NCBI GenBank assembly: GCA_014208095.1
Contig: JACHMT010000007.1
Coordinates: 310,001-374,000, forward strand
DNA length: 64,000 bases
Direction of reading: 5' to 3'
DNA from: Actinospineispora eucalypti
Lineage (GTDB): Bacteria; Actinomycetota; Actinomycetes; Mycobacteriales; Pseudonocardiaceae
Part shown: positions 23,477 to 31,442 of the stretch, piece by piece
Layout: each line of letters begins with the position of its first letter
How positions within the stretch are numbered: the stretch's first letter is position 1
Program-made: the position numbers and the translations under genes
The notes under the pieces: model-generated
Seen by the model: only the letters and a program-made list of their open reading frames with translations
Told to the model about the DNA's origin: nothing
Databases searched by the model: none

Positions 23477-23797
23477 ATGGCCGCCGCGTTCGCAGTCGTC
23501 GCCTCCCTGATCGCCCTGTTGGGCGTACTCCTCACGTTGGCCAACGCCGGCTATCTCGCCCTGTTGTCCTCCGCCGCCGGCAAGCGCGGGCTGCCCGGCG
23601 CGCCGACGCTGGACTACGTCCGGGGCGAACGGAAACTCGCCGCCGGGCTGGTCGTCCTGGCCGTCCTCGGGCTGCTCTGCACGGTCGGATCCGCCCTGTT
23701 CACGGACCTTCTGGGGTTGGTGCTCGCGGGCGCCGCCGGGGTCGCCGGCTACCGGGCACTGAGCGCCACCCGGGCGCGGTTCCGCCGTCGGAGCTGA
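23477..23797 (+). CDS. Hypothetical three-helix membrane protein
   Basis: Encodes 106 residues with three or four predicted membrane helices (AFAVVASLIALLGVLLTLA, AAGLVVLAVLGLLCTVGSAL, LLGLVLAGAAGVAGYRAL) and a basic C-terminus (RARFRRRS). The cytoplasmic loop GKRGLPGAPTLDYVRGERK is the only polar stretch. It starts 9 nt after the chorismate mutase stop and may be co-transcribed with it. No family or function recognised. Confidence 0.65.
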   Translation: MAAAFAVVASLIALLGVLLTLANAGYLALLSSAAGKRGLPGAPTLDYVRGERKLAAGLVVLAVLGLLCTVGSALFTDLLGLVLAGAAGVAGYRALSATRARFRRRS

Positions 23798-23962
23798 GAA
23801 TCGCCGACCCGCCCGCTCAAGATGAGCGGTCGGTAGCGAGCTGCGAGCGGCGATTACGCCACACGAGTGAGTGACGACGAGCGGTTGAGTAGCACTTGGT
23901 ACTGAGAGTCACGGTCGGGTAAACACTGAGGGGCCGCTCATTCCCCAGGAGGACTCACGATC

Positions 23963-25252
23963 GTGGCAGACTTCGCTCCCCAGCGCGGTGGTCAGCCCAT
24001 TCGAACCGTCATCACCGTCGCCGAGCTGCTCGGCCGACGGAACGGTTCCGCCGGTGCGACCGACACGGGCCGGTCCGGTGTTCGGACCGCGGTGCCCGTC
24101 GGCGCACTGATGCGGCGGGAAGGCCATGTCCGCCCAGCCCTGAACCGCCCGGTCGGACCCCGACCGGACCGGGCGGTTCCAGGGTTCGGCTCCTCCCCCA
24201 GGCGGAAGCTGGCCACCAGTGCCGGCGCGCTGGTCGCGCTCGGCTCGATGGCCGGAGTGGCGGCGTTCTTCGGCGAGACCGTGCCGGGGACCACCGGATC
24301 CAGCGCGCTGGACGGCGGCTTCCCCCAGGGTGGCGTGGAGGGCTCCCGGGTGCCCGGCGGCCCACTGGTCAACCCCGACGGCACGATCAGCCCGGTCGGC
24401 TTCCCGTCCGTGCTCCCCCCGAACCCGCTTCCCGCGCCCGGCGCGGCGCCGGTCCCCGGCCAGGCCATCGCGTCCCCCACCGCGAGCGGCCTGGTACCCG
24501 GCGCCGCGCCGGTGTCTTCCTTCACCTCCGGCGGTGGCTCCGGCGGCGCGGTCGGCGGCGCGGCGAACGGCGTGGTCGGTGGCGGCGGCACGGCGGTCGG
24601 CAACACGGTGAGCAGCCTCGGCCGGACCCTCGGCCCGGTCGGCGCCCCGGTGGACGCCCTCGGCCAGACGGTCAGCGGCACCAGCCAGGTGCTCGGCAAG
24701 ACGGTGGACCGGACGGTCGGCACGGTCGGCGCGACCGCGAGCACCGGCGTTCGCACGGTCACCGGCGTGGTCGGCGCGGTGGGTCCGCTCAAGCCGCTGG
24801 CCGGCACCGCGGACACCACCGTGCGCAGCCTCACCGAGGGACTGCTGGGTGGCGGCCGGGACACGGCGAAGCAGACCAGGAACCTGCTCCACTCGACCGG
24901 CAAGTCGGCCGGCAAGAACTCCCGGTCCACGGCCGACTCGGCGCTCAGCAGCCTGACCAAGCCGATCACCTCCCTGGACGCCTCCGAGCGGCGTTCCTCC
25001 GACCGGTCAGAGACCAGGTCGGGGAACCGGTCGGAGAGCAAGTCCCGGGAAAAGCGGTCCGGTTCGGATCCGCTCACCGGCACCGTGCGTTCGCTACTCG
25101 GCGACTCGGACAAGAAGTCGAGCCGGTCGTCCCGCTCGGATCGGGACGACGACGGGGATGGCGACCGTTCGAGCAAGAAGTCTTCGAGCAAGTCCTCGGG
25201 CAAGTCCAAGTCAGGCGGTTCCGGCGGGCTCTCCGGCCTGCTCGGCAACTAG
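23963..25252 (+). CDS. Low-complexity envelope-associated membrane protein
   Basis: Encodes 429 residues. A short N-terminal motif IRTVITVAELLGRR precedes a basic stretch and one membrane helix (LATSAGALVALGSMAGVAAFF, about residues 76-96). The rest is Pro/Gly-rich, then repeats of a Val-Gly-Thr pattern (TVGTVGATASTGVRTVTGVV) typical of fibrous surface proteins, and finally a Ser/Lys/Arg/Asp-rich tail ending SGGLSGLLGN. Probably anchored in the membrane with the tail outside, but topology and function are unknown. AGGAGG lies about 10 nt before the GTG. It may share an operon with the following kinase gene. Confidence 0.65.
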   Translation: MADFAPQRGGQPIRTVITVAELLGRRNGSAGATDTGRSGVRTAVPVGALMRREGHVRPALNRPVGPRPDRAVPGFGSSPRRKLATSAGALVALGSMAGVAAFFGETVPGTTGSSALDGGFPQGGVEGSRVPGGPLVNPDGTISPVGFPSVLPPNPLPAPGAAPVPGQAIASPTASGLVPGAAPVSSFTSGGGSGGAVGGAANGVVGGGGTAVGNTVSSLGRTLGPVGAPVDALGQTVSGTSQVLGKTVDRTVGTVGATASTGVRTVTGVVGAVGPLKPLAGTADTTVRSLTEGLLGGGRDTAKQTRNLLHSTGKSAGKNSRSTADSALSSLTKPITSLDASERRSSDRSETRSGNRSESKSREKRSGSDPLTGTVRSLLGDSDKKSSRSSRSDRDDDGDGDRSSKKSSSKSSGKSKSGGSGGLSGLLGN

Positions 25253-25284
25253 GCGCCGCCCACACCTCAGGGGGACAACCGGAC

Positions 25285-26841
25285 ATGGCAAACGTGGACT
25301 GGCCATGCTGGCCTTCGGCAACGGTGCCACTGGCCCAACCCGGAATGCTGGTCGCCGGCCGCTACCGGCTGCTCTCGCAGATCGGCGTGGGCGCCATGGG
25401 CGCGGTGTGGCGGGCCACCGACCAGCGGCTGAACCGGCAGGTTGCACTGAAACAGGTGGTGCTGGCCGCCGGGCTGGACCCCCGCCAGGCGGCCGAGGCC
25501 CGGCACCGAATCCTGCGCGAGGGACGCATCGCGGCTCGGCTGCAGCACCCGCACGCGGTGGCGGTCTACGACACCACCATGCAGGACGGCGAACCGTGGC
25601 TGGTGATGGAGTTCCTCCGGGCCCGCAGCCTGGCCACCGTGATCACCCGCGACGGCGTGCTCAGCGACCGCACCGCCGCCCGCATCGGCACCCAGCTGGC
25701 CGACGCGTTGGACGCCGCGCACCAGGTCGGCATCGTGCACCGGGACGTGAAGCCGGGCAACGTGCTGATCTGCGCGGACGGCTCGGCCAAGCTGGCCGAC
25801 TTCGGCATCGCCCGGGCCTCCGGGGACATCACGGTGACCCAGACCGGGGTGCTCACCGGCACCCCGGACTACTGCGCGCCCGAGGTGGCCAGGGGCGGGC
25901 CGCCCACTCCGGCGGCCGACGTGTTCGCCCTCGGCGCCACGCTCTACGCGAGCGTGGAGGGCCGCTCGCCGTTCAACCTCCCCCGTGACCCGCTCAGCCA
26001 GCTCGAGGTGGTGGCCAGTGGGCAGGTGGAGCCGCCGACCAGGGCCGGCCGGCTGACCCCGCTGCTCACCCGCATGCTGGACCCGGAACCCACGCGGCGG
26101 CCGACCGCCGGCGAGGCGCTGGAGCTGCTCGCCCTGGACGGTGACCACGGCGGCCCGTCCCGGACCGGCGCGAACCCCATCCCGATGCCGCGCAACGGCG
26201 AGCACCTCACCTCGTCCGCGACGCCCCGGGTGCGCCCGCTGACCGGCGCCGACGAGCTGGACTCCACCGCGATCTCCTACATGCCCGGGCTGCGCGACGA
26301 GGTACCCCGCCCACCCGGACCCCGCCGCTCCCCCGGGACCCGCCGCCCGCCCGAGCCCCGCCGGCCGGCGCGCGCGTCCGGCCGCGGCCGGCGCCGGCTG
26401 GTCACCGCCGCGGCCGCCCTGGTCGGGCTGGCCGTGGTCGCCGCCGGCGCGGTCGTGTTGACCCGGCCGTCGGAAAACACCGCCACCGTGGAGCCGGCCG
26501 GGCAGCGCAACGCCGCCGCGCCGGGCCGGCCGGCCAGCTCCGCCGAGCTGGTCGCCGCCGCCCGCGCGTACTACGCGCTGCTGCCCAAGAACCCGGCCGC
26601 GGCCTGGAACCGGTTGACCCCGCACGCCCGCGAACAGCTGGGCGGCCTGGACGCGTACACCCAGTACTGGCAAGAGGTGAGCTCGGTGCGGGTGGTGGAG
26701 ATCGCCGCCTCCGGCCCGGAGCGCACCGTCCGCGCGCAGGTGCGCATGCAGGGCCAGGACCGGGCCCGGACCAGCTCGCAACGCCTGCGCATGGTCCCCG
26801 CGCCGAACGGCGGCTGGCTGATCGACTCCTTCCCGCCCTGA
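25285..26841 (+). CDS. Membrane serine/threonine protein kinase (PknB-like)
   Basis: Encodes 518 residues. The kinase domain (about 28-285) has IGVGAMGAVW (Gly loop), VALKQVVL (Lys 56), GIVHRDVKPGNVLI (HRD Asp 154), LADFGIA (Asp 172) and GTPDYCAPEVA, so it should be active. A Pro/Arg-rich juxtamembrane region follows, then one membrane helix at about 372-394 (AAAALVGLAVVAAGAVVLT). The external domain is about 100 residues with no PASTA repeats. It resembles an NTF2/SnoaL-like sensor (AARAYYALLPKNPAAAWNRL). Targets are unknown. AGGGGGAC precedes the ATG. Confidence 0.88.
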   Translation: MANVDWPCWPSATVPLAQPGMLVAGRYRLLSQIGVGAMGAVWRATDQRLNRQVALKQVVLAAGLDPRQAAEARHRILREGRIAARLQHPHAVAVYDTTMQDGEPWLVMEFLRARSLATVITRDGVLSDRTAARIGTQLADALDAAHQVGIVHRDVKPGNVLICADGSAKLADFGIARASGDITVTQTGVLTGTPDYCAPEVARGGPPTPAADVFALGATLYASVEGRSPFNLPRDPLSQLEVVASGQVEPPTRAGRLTPLLTRMLDPEPTRRPTAGEALELLALDGDHGGPSRTGANPIPMPRNGEHLTSSATPRVRPLTGADELDSTAISYMPGLRDEVPRPPGPRRSPGTRRPPEPRRPARASGRGRRRLVTAAAALVGLAVVAAGAVVLTRPSENTATVEPAGQRNAAAPGRPASSAELVAAARAYYALLPKNPAAAWNRLTPHAREQLGGLDAYTQYWQEVSSVRVVEIAASGPERTVRAQVRMQGQDRARTSSQRLRMVPAPNGGWLIDSFPP

Positions 26842-26923
26842 CCCGACCCGGTTTCGCGCGCGGTGAAATCCGCTCGGAGCGGAATCCGGGTACACCGCGG
26901 AATTGCCTCGATACCGTAGGCCA

Positions 26924-27550
26924 ATGTCCGACCGAGAACGCCGCATTCTGCCCACGTTCGTCGAGCACACCGGTAATGGCGCAATCGAGACCACGCCGTA
27001 CAACCGGCTTTTCGCCGAACGCATCATCTTCCTGGGCACACCGCTGGACGACGCCTCGGCCAACGATCTGGTGAGCCAGCTGATGTACCTGGAGGCCAAC
27101 GACCCGGACCGGGACATCTCGCTCTACCTGAACTCCCCCGGCGGCTCGCTCACCGCGATGGCCGCCGTGTACGACACCATGCGCTACATCCGCCCGGACA
27201 TCGCCACGTTCTGCCTGGGTCAGGCGGGACCGGCGGCCACGCTGCTGCTCGCCGCCGGCACGGCGGGTAAGCGGGCGGCGGTCCGCAACGCCCGGGTGAT
27301 GCTGCGCCAACCGGCGCGCGAGCCGGTGCGGGGCCAGCATTCCGACCTGTTCATCCAGGCCGAGGAAATGGCCCGGCTGCGCAAACTGGTCGAATCGGCA
27401 CTGGCCGAGCACACCGGGAAAACCGTCGAGCAAATTCATTCGGACATAGAACGGGAACTCATTCTGGACGCCGAACAGGCCCGTGATTACGGGCTGATCG
27501 ACCACGTCGTGACCAACCGCAAGAAATCCCGCCTCGCGCCGGTCCGCTAG
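26924..27550 (+). CDS. ClpP-family protein lacking the catalytic triad
   Basis: Encodes 208 residues that align with ClpP throughout: YNRLFAERIIFLGTPLDD, LYLNSPGGSLTA, YDTMRYIRPDIATFCLGQ, LLLAAGTAGKRAAVRNARVM and the C-terminal ARDYGLIDHVV. The nucleophile in the normal AASMG motif is Pro 103 (QAGPAAT), the catalytic His of the IHQP motif is Arg 128 (MLRQP), and the Asp is Glu 178. It should therefore be proteolytically dead but able to assemble, like ClpR-type subunits. Reading frame and codon use are intact, so it is not simply decaying. Monocistronic, and convergent with the LuxR regulator, whose stop overlaps its own. Confidence 0.85.
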   Translation: MSDRERRILPTFVEHTGNGAIETTPYNRLFAERIIFLGTPLDDASANDLVSQLMYLEANDPDRDISLYLNSPGGSLTAMAAVYDTMRYIRPDIATFCLGQAGPAATLLLAAGTAGKRAAVRNARVMLRQPAREPVRGQHSDLFIQAEEMARLRKLVESALAEHTGKTVEQIHSDIERELILDAEQARDYGLIDHVVTNRKKSRLAPVR

Positions 27551-28206
27551 ACCAGGCGGCGGTCGGAGGCCCAGCGGGACAGCTCGTGCCGGTTGGACAG
27601 CTGCGTCTTGCGCAGCACCGAGGACACGTGGGTCTCCACCGTCTTGATGGAGATGAACAGCTCGGCGGCGATCTCCTTGTAGGCATAGCCGCGGGCGAGC
27701 AGGCGCAACACGTCCCGCTCGCGCGGGGTGAGCAGATCCAGCTCCGGGTCCACCGGCGGCGCCGCTCCCGGCCGGTCGGAGAAGGCGTCCAGCACGAACC
27801 CGGCCAGCCGGGGCGAGAACACCGCGTCGCCCTCGTGCACCCGGCGCAGCGCGTCGGCCAGCTCCCGGCCGGAGATCGTCTTGGTCACGTAGCCCCGGGC
27901 GCCGGCCCGGATCACCGCGATCACGTCGTCGGCCGCGTCGGACACGCTGAGCGCGAGGAACACCATCTCCGGCGACTCGGCCCGTACCTGGCGGAGCACC
28001 TCGGCGCCGCCGCCGTCCGGCATGTGCACGTCCAGCAGCACCACGTCCGGCTTGTAGTGCCGGGCACCGGCCACCGCCTCGGCCACCGAGCCGGCCTCCC
28101 CGATCACCTCGACGTCGTCGGCCACCGTGTCCAGTTCGGCGCGCACGCCGGACCGGAACAGTGCGTGGTCGTCGACCAAGAACACCCGGATCGGCTGCTT
28201 GCTCAT
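27547..28206 (-). CDS. NarL/LuxR-family response regulator
   Basis: Encodes 219 residues. The receiver domain has IRVFLVDDHALFRSGVRAEL (acidic pocket), VVLLDVHMPDGGG (phospho-accepting Asp) and TKTISGRELADAL (conserved Lys). The C-terminal LuxR HTH has LTPRERDVLRLLARGYAYKE and FISIKTVETHVSSVLRKTQL. The ATG overlaps the stop of the upstream sensor kinase gene (ATGA), so the two form a coupled two-component system. The kinase's PspC domain suggests envelope stress sensing, and the divergent PspC genes across the intergenic region are likely targets. Confidence 0.9.
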   Translation of the reverse strand: MSKQPIRVFLVDDHALFRSGVRAELDTVADDVEVIGEAGSVAEAVAGARHYKPDVVLLDVHMPDGGGAEVLRQVRAESPEMVFLALSVSDAADDVIAVIRAGARGYVTKTISGRELADALRRVHEGDAVFSPRLAGFVLDAFSDRPGAAPPVDPELDLLTPRERDVLRLLARGYAYKEIAAELFISIKTVETHVSSVLRKTQLSNRHELSRWASDRRLV

Positions 28207-29564
28207 GACGCTCCTTCGGTGTCGCGTACTCGTGCCCTGGGCATCTCCAGGTGCACCTCGGTCCCCTCGCCGGCCGCGCTGCGCAGCGAGACGTTGCCGC
28301 CGTGCCGGTCCATCCGCCCGTGCACCGAGTCGACCAGCCCGTGCCGGTCGTCCGGGATGTCCGAGGGGTCGAACCCGATCCCCCGGTCCCGGACGAACAC
28401 GTGCACGGAGTCCGGCTCCACCTCGACGTACAGGCTGACCTCGCCGACCTGGGCGTGCTTCGCCGCGTTGACCATGGCCTCCCTGGTCGCCTGCAGCAGG
28501 GCGGCCAGCTTGTCGTCCAGCTCGCAGTCCCCGACCACCACCGGCCGCACCGCCACCGCGTAGGTGTCCTCCACCTCGGCGGCCGCCGAGGCGATGGCCT
28601 CGCTGAGCGTGCCGGCCTCGGCCGGCGAACCGTCCGCGCGGCCGTACCCGGTCGGCCCGTACAGCCAGGTGCGCAGCTCGCGTTCCTGGCCCCGGGCCAG
28701 CCGGCGCACCTCCCGCGGCTGCTCCGCCTGCCGCTGGATCAGGGCCAGGGTCTGCAACACCGAGTCGTGCAGGTGCGCGGCGATCTCCGCGCGCTCGGCG
28801 GTGCGGATGCGTTCCCGCCGCTCCTCGCCCAGCTCGAGGGAGAGCCGCACCCAGAACGGCACGGTCAGCACGGCCACCCCGACCAGCGTGGCCAGCACGG
28901 CGAGCAGGGCGAACTGCAGCTGGTTCAGGTTCAGCTGGCTGATCAGGAAGGCGGTCAGCCCGCCGGCCACGAACAGCGCACCGATGGCCGCGCGCAGCGC
29001 CGCCATCCGGCCGCCACCGAGCAGGTTGTTCCGCCCGGCCGCCGCCCAGCGCCGGCGGCGGGACTCGTCCGCCTCCCGCCACACCAGCGCCACGCCCACC
29101 GCCGCCACGCCCAGCGGCCCGGCCACCCAGCCGACCAGCACGTTGTCCGCCGCCGACGCGGCGATCGCCACGCCCAGGGCCAGCGCGGCGAGCCCCAGCG
29201 CCTGGGTCCGTTCCCGCGCGGAGACCTCCCGCTCCCGGGAGACGTCCTCCTGCGGGATGAACATCCAGGCCAGCCCGTAGGCCAGCACGCCGGCACCGGA
29301 CAGCCCGGCGAGTACGGTGAACCCGGTGCGCACCCAGAGCACACGGACGCCGAGGTGGTCGGCGATTCCGGCGGCGACCCCGGCCAGCATTCGGCCCGAC
29401 CGGTGCCGCCGCAGCGGCTCCCGGAGCTCGCGCAGCGGCACGGTGGGGCTGTCTCTCCCACGCGCGCCCAACTCGGCGCCCGCCGGGCGAGCCCGTTCCG
29501 CGCTGCATCTCCCGTCCGCGCCTAACTGGGCGCGGGCTCGGCGAGCGCCTTCCGCGCTAGTCAT
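28203..29564 (-). CDS. PspC-domain sensor histidine kinase
   Basis: Encodes 453 residues from ATG 29564. A PspC domain (RRHRSGRMLAGVAAGIADHLG, then VLAYGLAWMFIPQED) is followed by several membrane helices, a HisKA_3 dimerisation helix with phospho-acceptor His (IAAHLHDSVLQTLALIQRQ) and an HATPase domain (ATREAMVNAAKHA N-box, RDRGIGFDP). The first 41 codons from ATG 29564 consist of two copies of a dispersed GC-rich repeat. GTG 29441, just inside it and behind GGGAGAG, would give a 412-residue protein without repeat-derived sequence and may be the true start. Paired with the downstream response regulator. Confidence 0.85.
   Translation of the reverse strand: MTSAEGARRARAQLGADGRCSAERARPAGAELGARGRDSPTVPLRELREPLRRHRSGRMLAGVAAGIADHLGVRVLWVRTGFTVLAGLSGAGVLAYGLAWMFIPQEDVSREREVSARERTQALGLAALALGVAIAASAADNVLVGWVAGPLGVAAVGVALVWREADESRRRRWAAAGRNNLLGGGRMAALRAAIGALFVAGGLTAFLISQLNLNQLQFALLAVLATLVGVAVLTVPFWVRLSLELGEERRERIRTAERAEIAAHLHDSVLQTLALIQRQAEQPREVRRLARGQERELRTWLYGPTGYGRADGSPAEAGTLSEAIASAAAEVEDTYAVAVRPVVVGDCELDDKLAALLQATREAMVNAAKHAQVGEVSLYVEVEPDSVHVFVRDRGIGFDPSDIPDDRHGLVDSVHGRMDRHGGNVSLRSAAGEGTEVHLEMPRARVRDTEGAS
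29457..29561. repeat. GC-rich ~50-bp repeat, two tandem copies (locus B2)
   Basis: Two copies, beginning near 29457 and 29511, of the unit CCCGCNCGCGCC-AACTGGGCGCG-(G/C)GCTC-GCGAGCGC-TTCCGCGCT. Related copies occur at 31391-31440, 49331-49384 (inverted) and 57759-57857 (two). Here the repeats lie at or inside the 5' end of the sensor kinase frame. Confidence 0.7.
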
Positions 29565-29717
29565 ACCGCACATCGTCACATGCCCGGGCCGGCGATTCAT
29601 CGGGGTAGACCCGGAGTCGCACCCGGGCGTGGCCCGGCGCACCCCGCCCGATATCGGGGTCGGCTCCGGGTTGCGCCCCGATGCCGGGGCACCCGACCGG
29701 AGCGCAGGGTGGGATAC

Positions 29718-31172
29718 ATGAGCGAACCGCCCGAGCCATCCGGCCGGACCCTACCGAGGTCACGAGCCGAGGTGCAGTCCACCATGCACTCGATCTGGCA
29801 GACCCGCCCCACCCGCCGGCAGAGCGACCGCAAGTTCGCCGGGGTGGCCGCCGCGATCGCCCGCCGCTACGACATCGACCCGGTGCTGATCCGGATCGCT
29901 TTCGTGGTGGCGGCCTTCTACGGCATCGGCATAGTGCTGTACCTCGGCGCCTGGATCGTGCTGCGGCCCGATCCGGCCGACCCGCCGACCGGCTCGCTGT
30001 TCGGCCGCGAGTCGGCGCACCCGGTCCTGCTCGTCGCGGCGATCGTGGCGGCCCTGGTCGGTGCCAGCTCGCTGTTCACCGGCGACCCGGGGGTGTTGGT
30101 CGGGCTGGCGGTGGTGGGCGGCCTGCTCTACCTGTTGCACCAGGCGCGCAGCGAGCGCGGGCTGACCGCCGAGGCGGCGGCCTCGCTGGACGACCCGGCC
30201 CGGCCGGCGGCATCCGCCATGGCCGGTCTGGCGGCCGCGCCGCCCGGAGCGCTGTCGGCGGGAACCCGGTCGGCGGGCGAGAGCGCCCAGCCACCGGCCT
30301 GGGACCCGCTCGGGGTGGCCCCGTTCGCCTGGGACCTGCCCGACCCGTCCCCCCAGCCCAGCGAGCCGCCCGCCCGCCGCCGGCGCCCGCTGGTCACGCT
30401 GGTCACCCTGGCGCTGGCCGTGCTCGGCGGCGTGATCACGGCATCCATCGCCTTCCCCCTGGCCGGCCCGGGCGGGTTCCGCCTGGTCGTCGGTGTGATG
30501 CTGGCCGTGGTCGCGCTCGGCCTGTTGGTCGGCGCGTTCCTGCACCAGGGGCGGGGCCTGCTGGTCGCCGCGCTGCCGCTCATGCTGGCCGGTTGGACCA
30601 GCGCGAACGCCCCGCTCGGGCCGCGTTGGGACGGCATGGGCGACCTGTCCGCCGCGCCCCGCTCGGCCACCGAGCTGCTGCCTCAGTACTCGCTGTCCAT
30701 CGGCTCGGTCACCCTGGACCTGCGCCAGCTCAACGCGGGCGCGCCGGGGACGCCTTCGACCACGACCCCGCCTTCCCGCATGACCCCGCCGTCACCCTCG
30801 ACCGCACTGACCCCTCCCGGTTCGCCGAGACCCGCCGCACCAGGGCCGGCGGTCCCGGCGGCACCGGCGGTTCCAGGGGTACCGGCCGCTCCGGGGGCGC
30901 TGGACCCCGAGGACGCTGAGCCCCTACGGACCTCGGTGAACGTGGAGGTCGGGGACGTGACCGTGCTGCTGCCGCCCAACATGGACGTCCGCGTGCACTG
31001 CCACACCGACCTCGGCTCGGTGGACTGCCTGGGCAACGAGGGACGCGAGGAGCGAGGCCCGACCGCGGACGCCGTGGTCGAAGAGGTGGCGGCGGTGCGG
31101 ACGCCGGGCGCCCCCCGGCTGGAGCTGGACATCAACGTCGGTACCGGATCCGTGGAGGTGGAGCGTGACTGA
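29718..31172 (+). CDS. PspC-domain membrane protein with LiaF-like C-terminus
   Basis: Encodes 484 residues. PspC domain: RRQSDRKFAGVAAAIARRYD, then FYGIGIVLYLGAWIVL. Several membrane helices follow in two blocks, with a Pro/Ala-rich cytoplasmic linker. The C-terminal domain resembles LiaF/DUF2154-type beta-helices (YSLSIGSVTLDLRQLN, then VNVEVGDVTVLLPPNMDVRV and LELDINVGTGSVEV). This domain is split by an insertion of about 50 Pro/Thr/Ala-rich residues after LRQLNAG. Divergent from the PspC kinase/regulator pair, so probably part of the same envelope-stress module. ATG 29718 is preceded by a GGGTGGGA tract. Confidence 0.82.
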   Translation: MSEPPEPSGRTLPRSRAEVQSTMHSIWQTRPTRRQSDRKFAGVAAAIARRYDIDPVLIRIAFVVAAFYGIGIVLYLGAWIVLRPDPADPPTGSLFGRESAHPVLLVAAIVAALVGASSLFTGDPGVLVGLAVVGGLLYLLHQARSERGLTAEAAASLDDPARPAASAMAGLAAAPPGALSAGTRSAGESAQPPAWDPLGVAPFAWDLPDPSPQPSEPPARRRRPLVTLVTLALAVLGGVITASIAFPLAGPGGFRLVVGVMLAVVALGLLVGAFLHQGRGLLVAALPLMLAGWTSANAPLGPRWDGMGDLSAAPRSATELLPQYSLSIGSVTLDLRQLNAGAPGTPSTTTPPSRMTPPSPSTALTPPGSPRPAAPGPAVPAAPAVPGVPAAPGALDPEDAEPLRTSVNVEVGDVTVLLPPNMDVRVHCHTDLGSVDCLGNEGREERGPTADAVVEEVAAVRTPGAPRLELDINVGTGSVEVERD

Positions 31173-31425
31173 GCCGCAACAGACCCCGGAGCGCACCGGC
31201 CGGCGCGCACCCGACGTGCTGAACCTGGTGGTGGGCGTGGTGAGCCTGACCATCGCCGTGCTGGCGCTGGCCGGATGGTCGCCCGCGCACCCGGTGTTCG
31301 ACCCGCGCTGGCTGTTCTCCGCGCTGGCGGTGCTGCTCGGTGTACTGCTGCTCGGCTTCAGCGGCCGGCGGAACCGCCGGGCCGGTGTCTCCCGCGCGCG
31401 CCGAACTGGGCGCACGCCCAGCTAG
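31165..31425 (+). CDS. Small two-helix membrane protein
   Basis: Encodes 86 residues: a short polar start, two membrane helices (LNLVVGVVSLTIAVLALAGW and WLFSALAVLLGVLLLGFSG) and a basic tail. The last 12 or so residues (SRARRTGRTPS region) are encoded by a copy of the dispersed GC-rich repeat, which also supplies the stop codon. The GTG start overlaps the end of the PspC gene by 8 nt, so the two are translationally coupled. Probably part of the PspC envelope-stress unit. Function not known. Confidence 0.75.
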   Translation: MTEPQQTPERTGRRAPDVLNLVVGVVSLTIAVLALAGWSPAHPVFDPRWLFSALAVLLGVLLLGFSGRRNRRAGVSRARRTGRTPS

Positions 31426-31440
31426 CGCGTCCCGCGCCAG
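31391..31440. repeat. GC-rich ~50-bp repeat, single copy (locus B3)
   Basis: CCCGCGCGCGCCGAACTGGG begins the unit, which ends GCGCGTCCCGCGCC. It overlaps the last codons and stop of the small membrane protein gene and ends just before metF. It belongs to the same family as 29457-29561 and 57759-57857. Confidence 0.7.
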
Positions 31441-31442
31441 GA

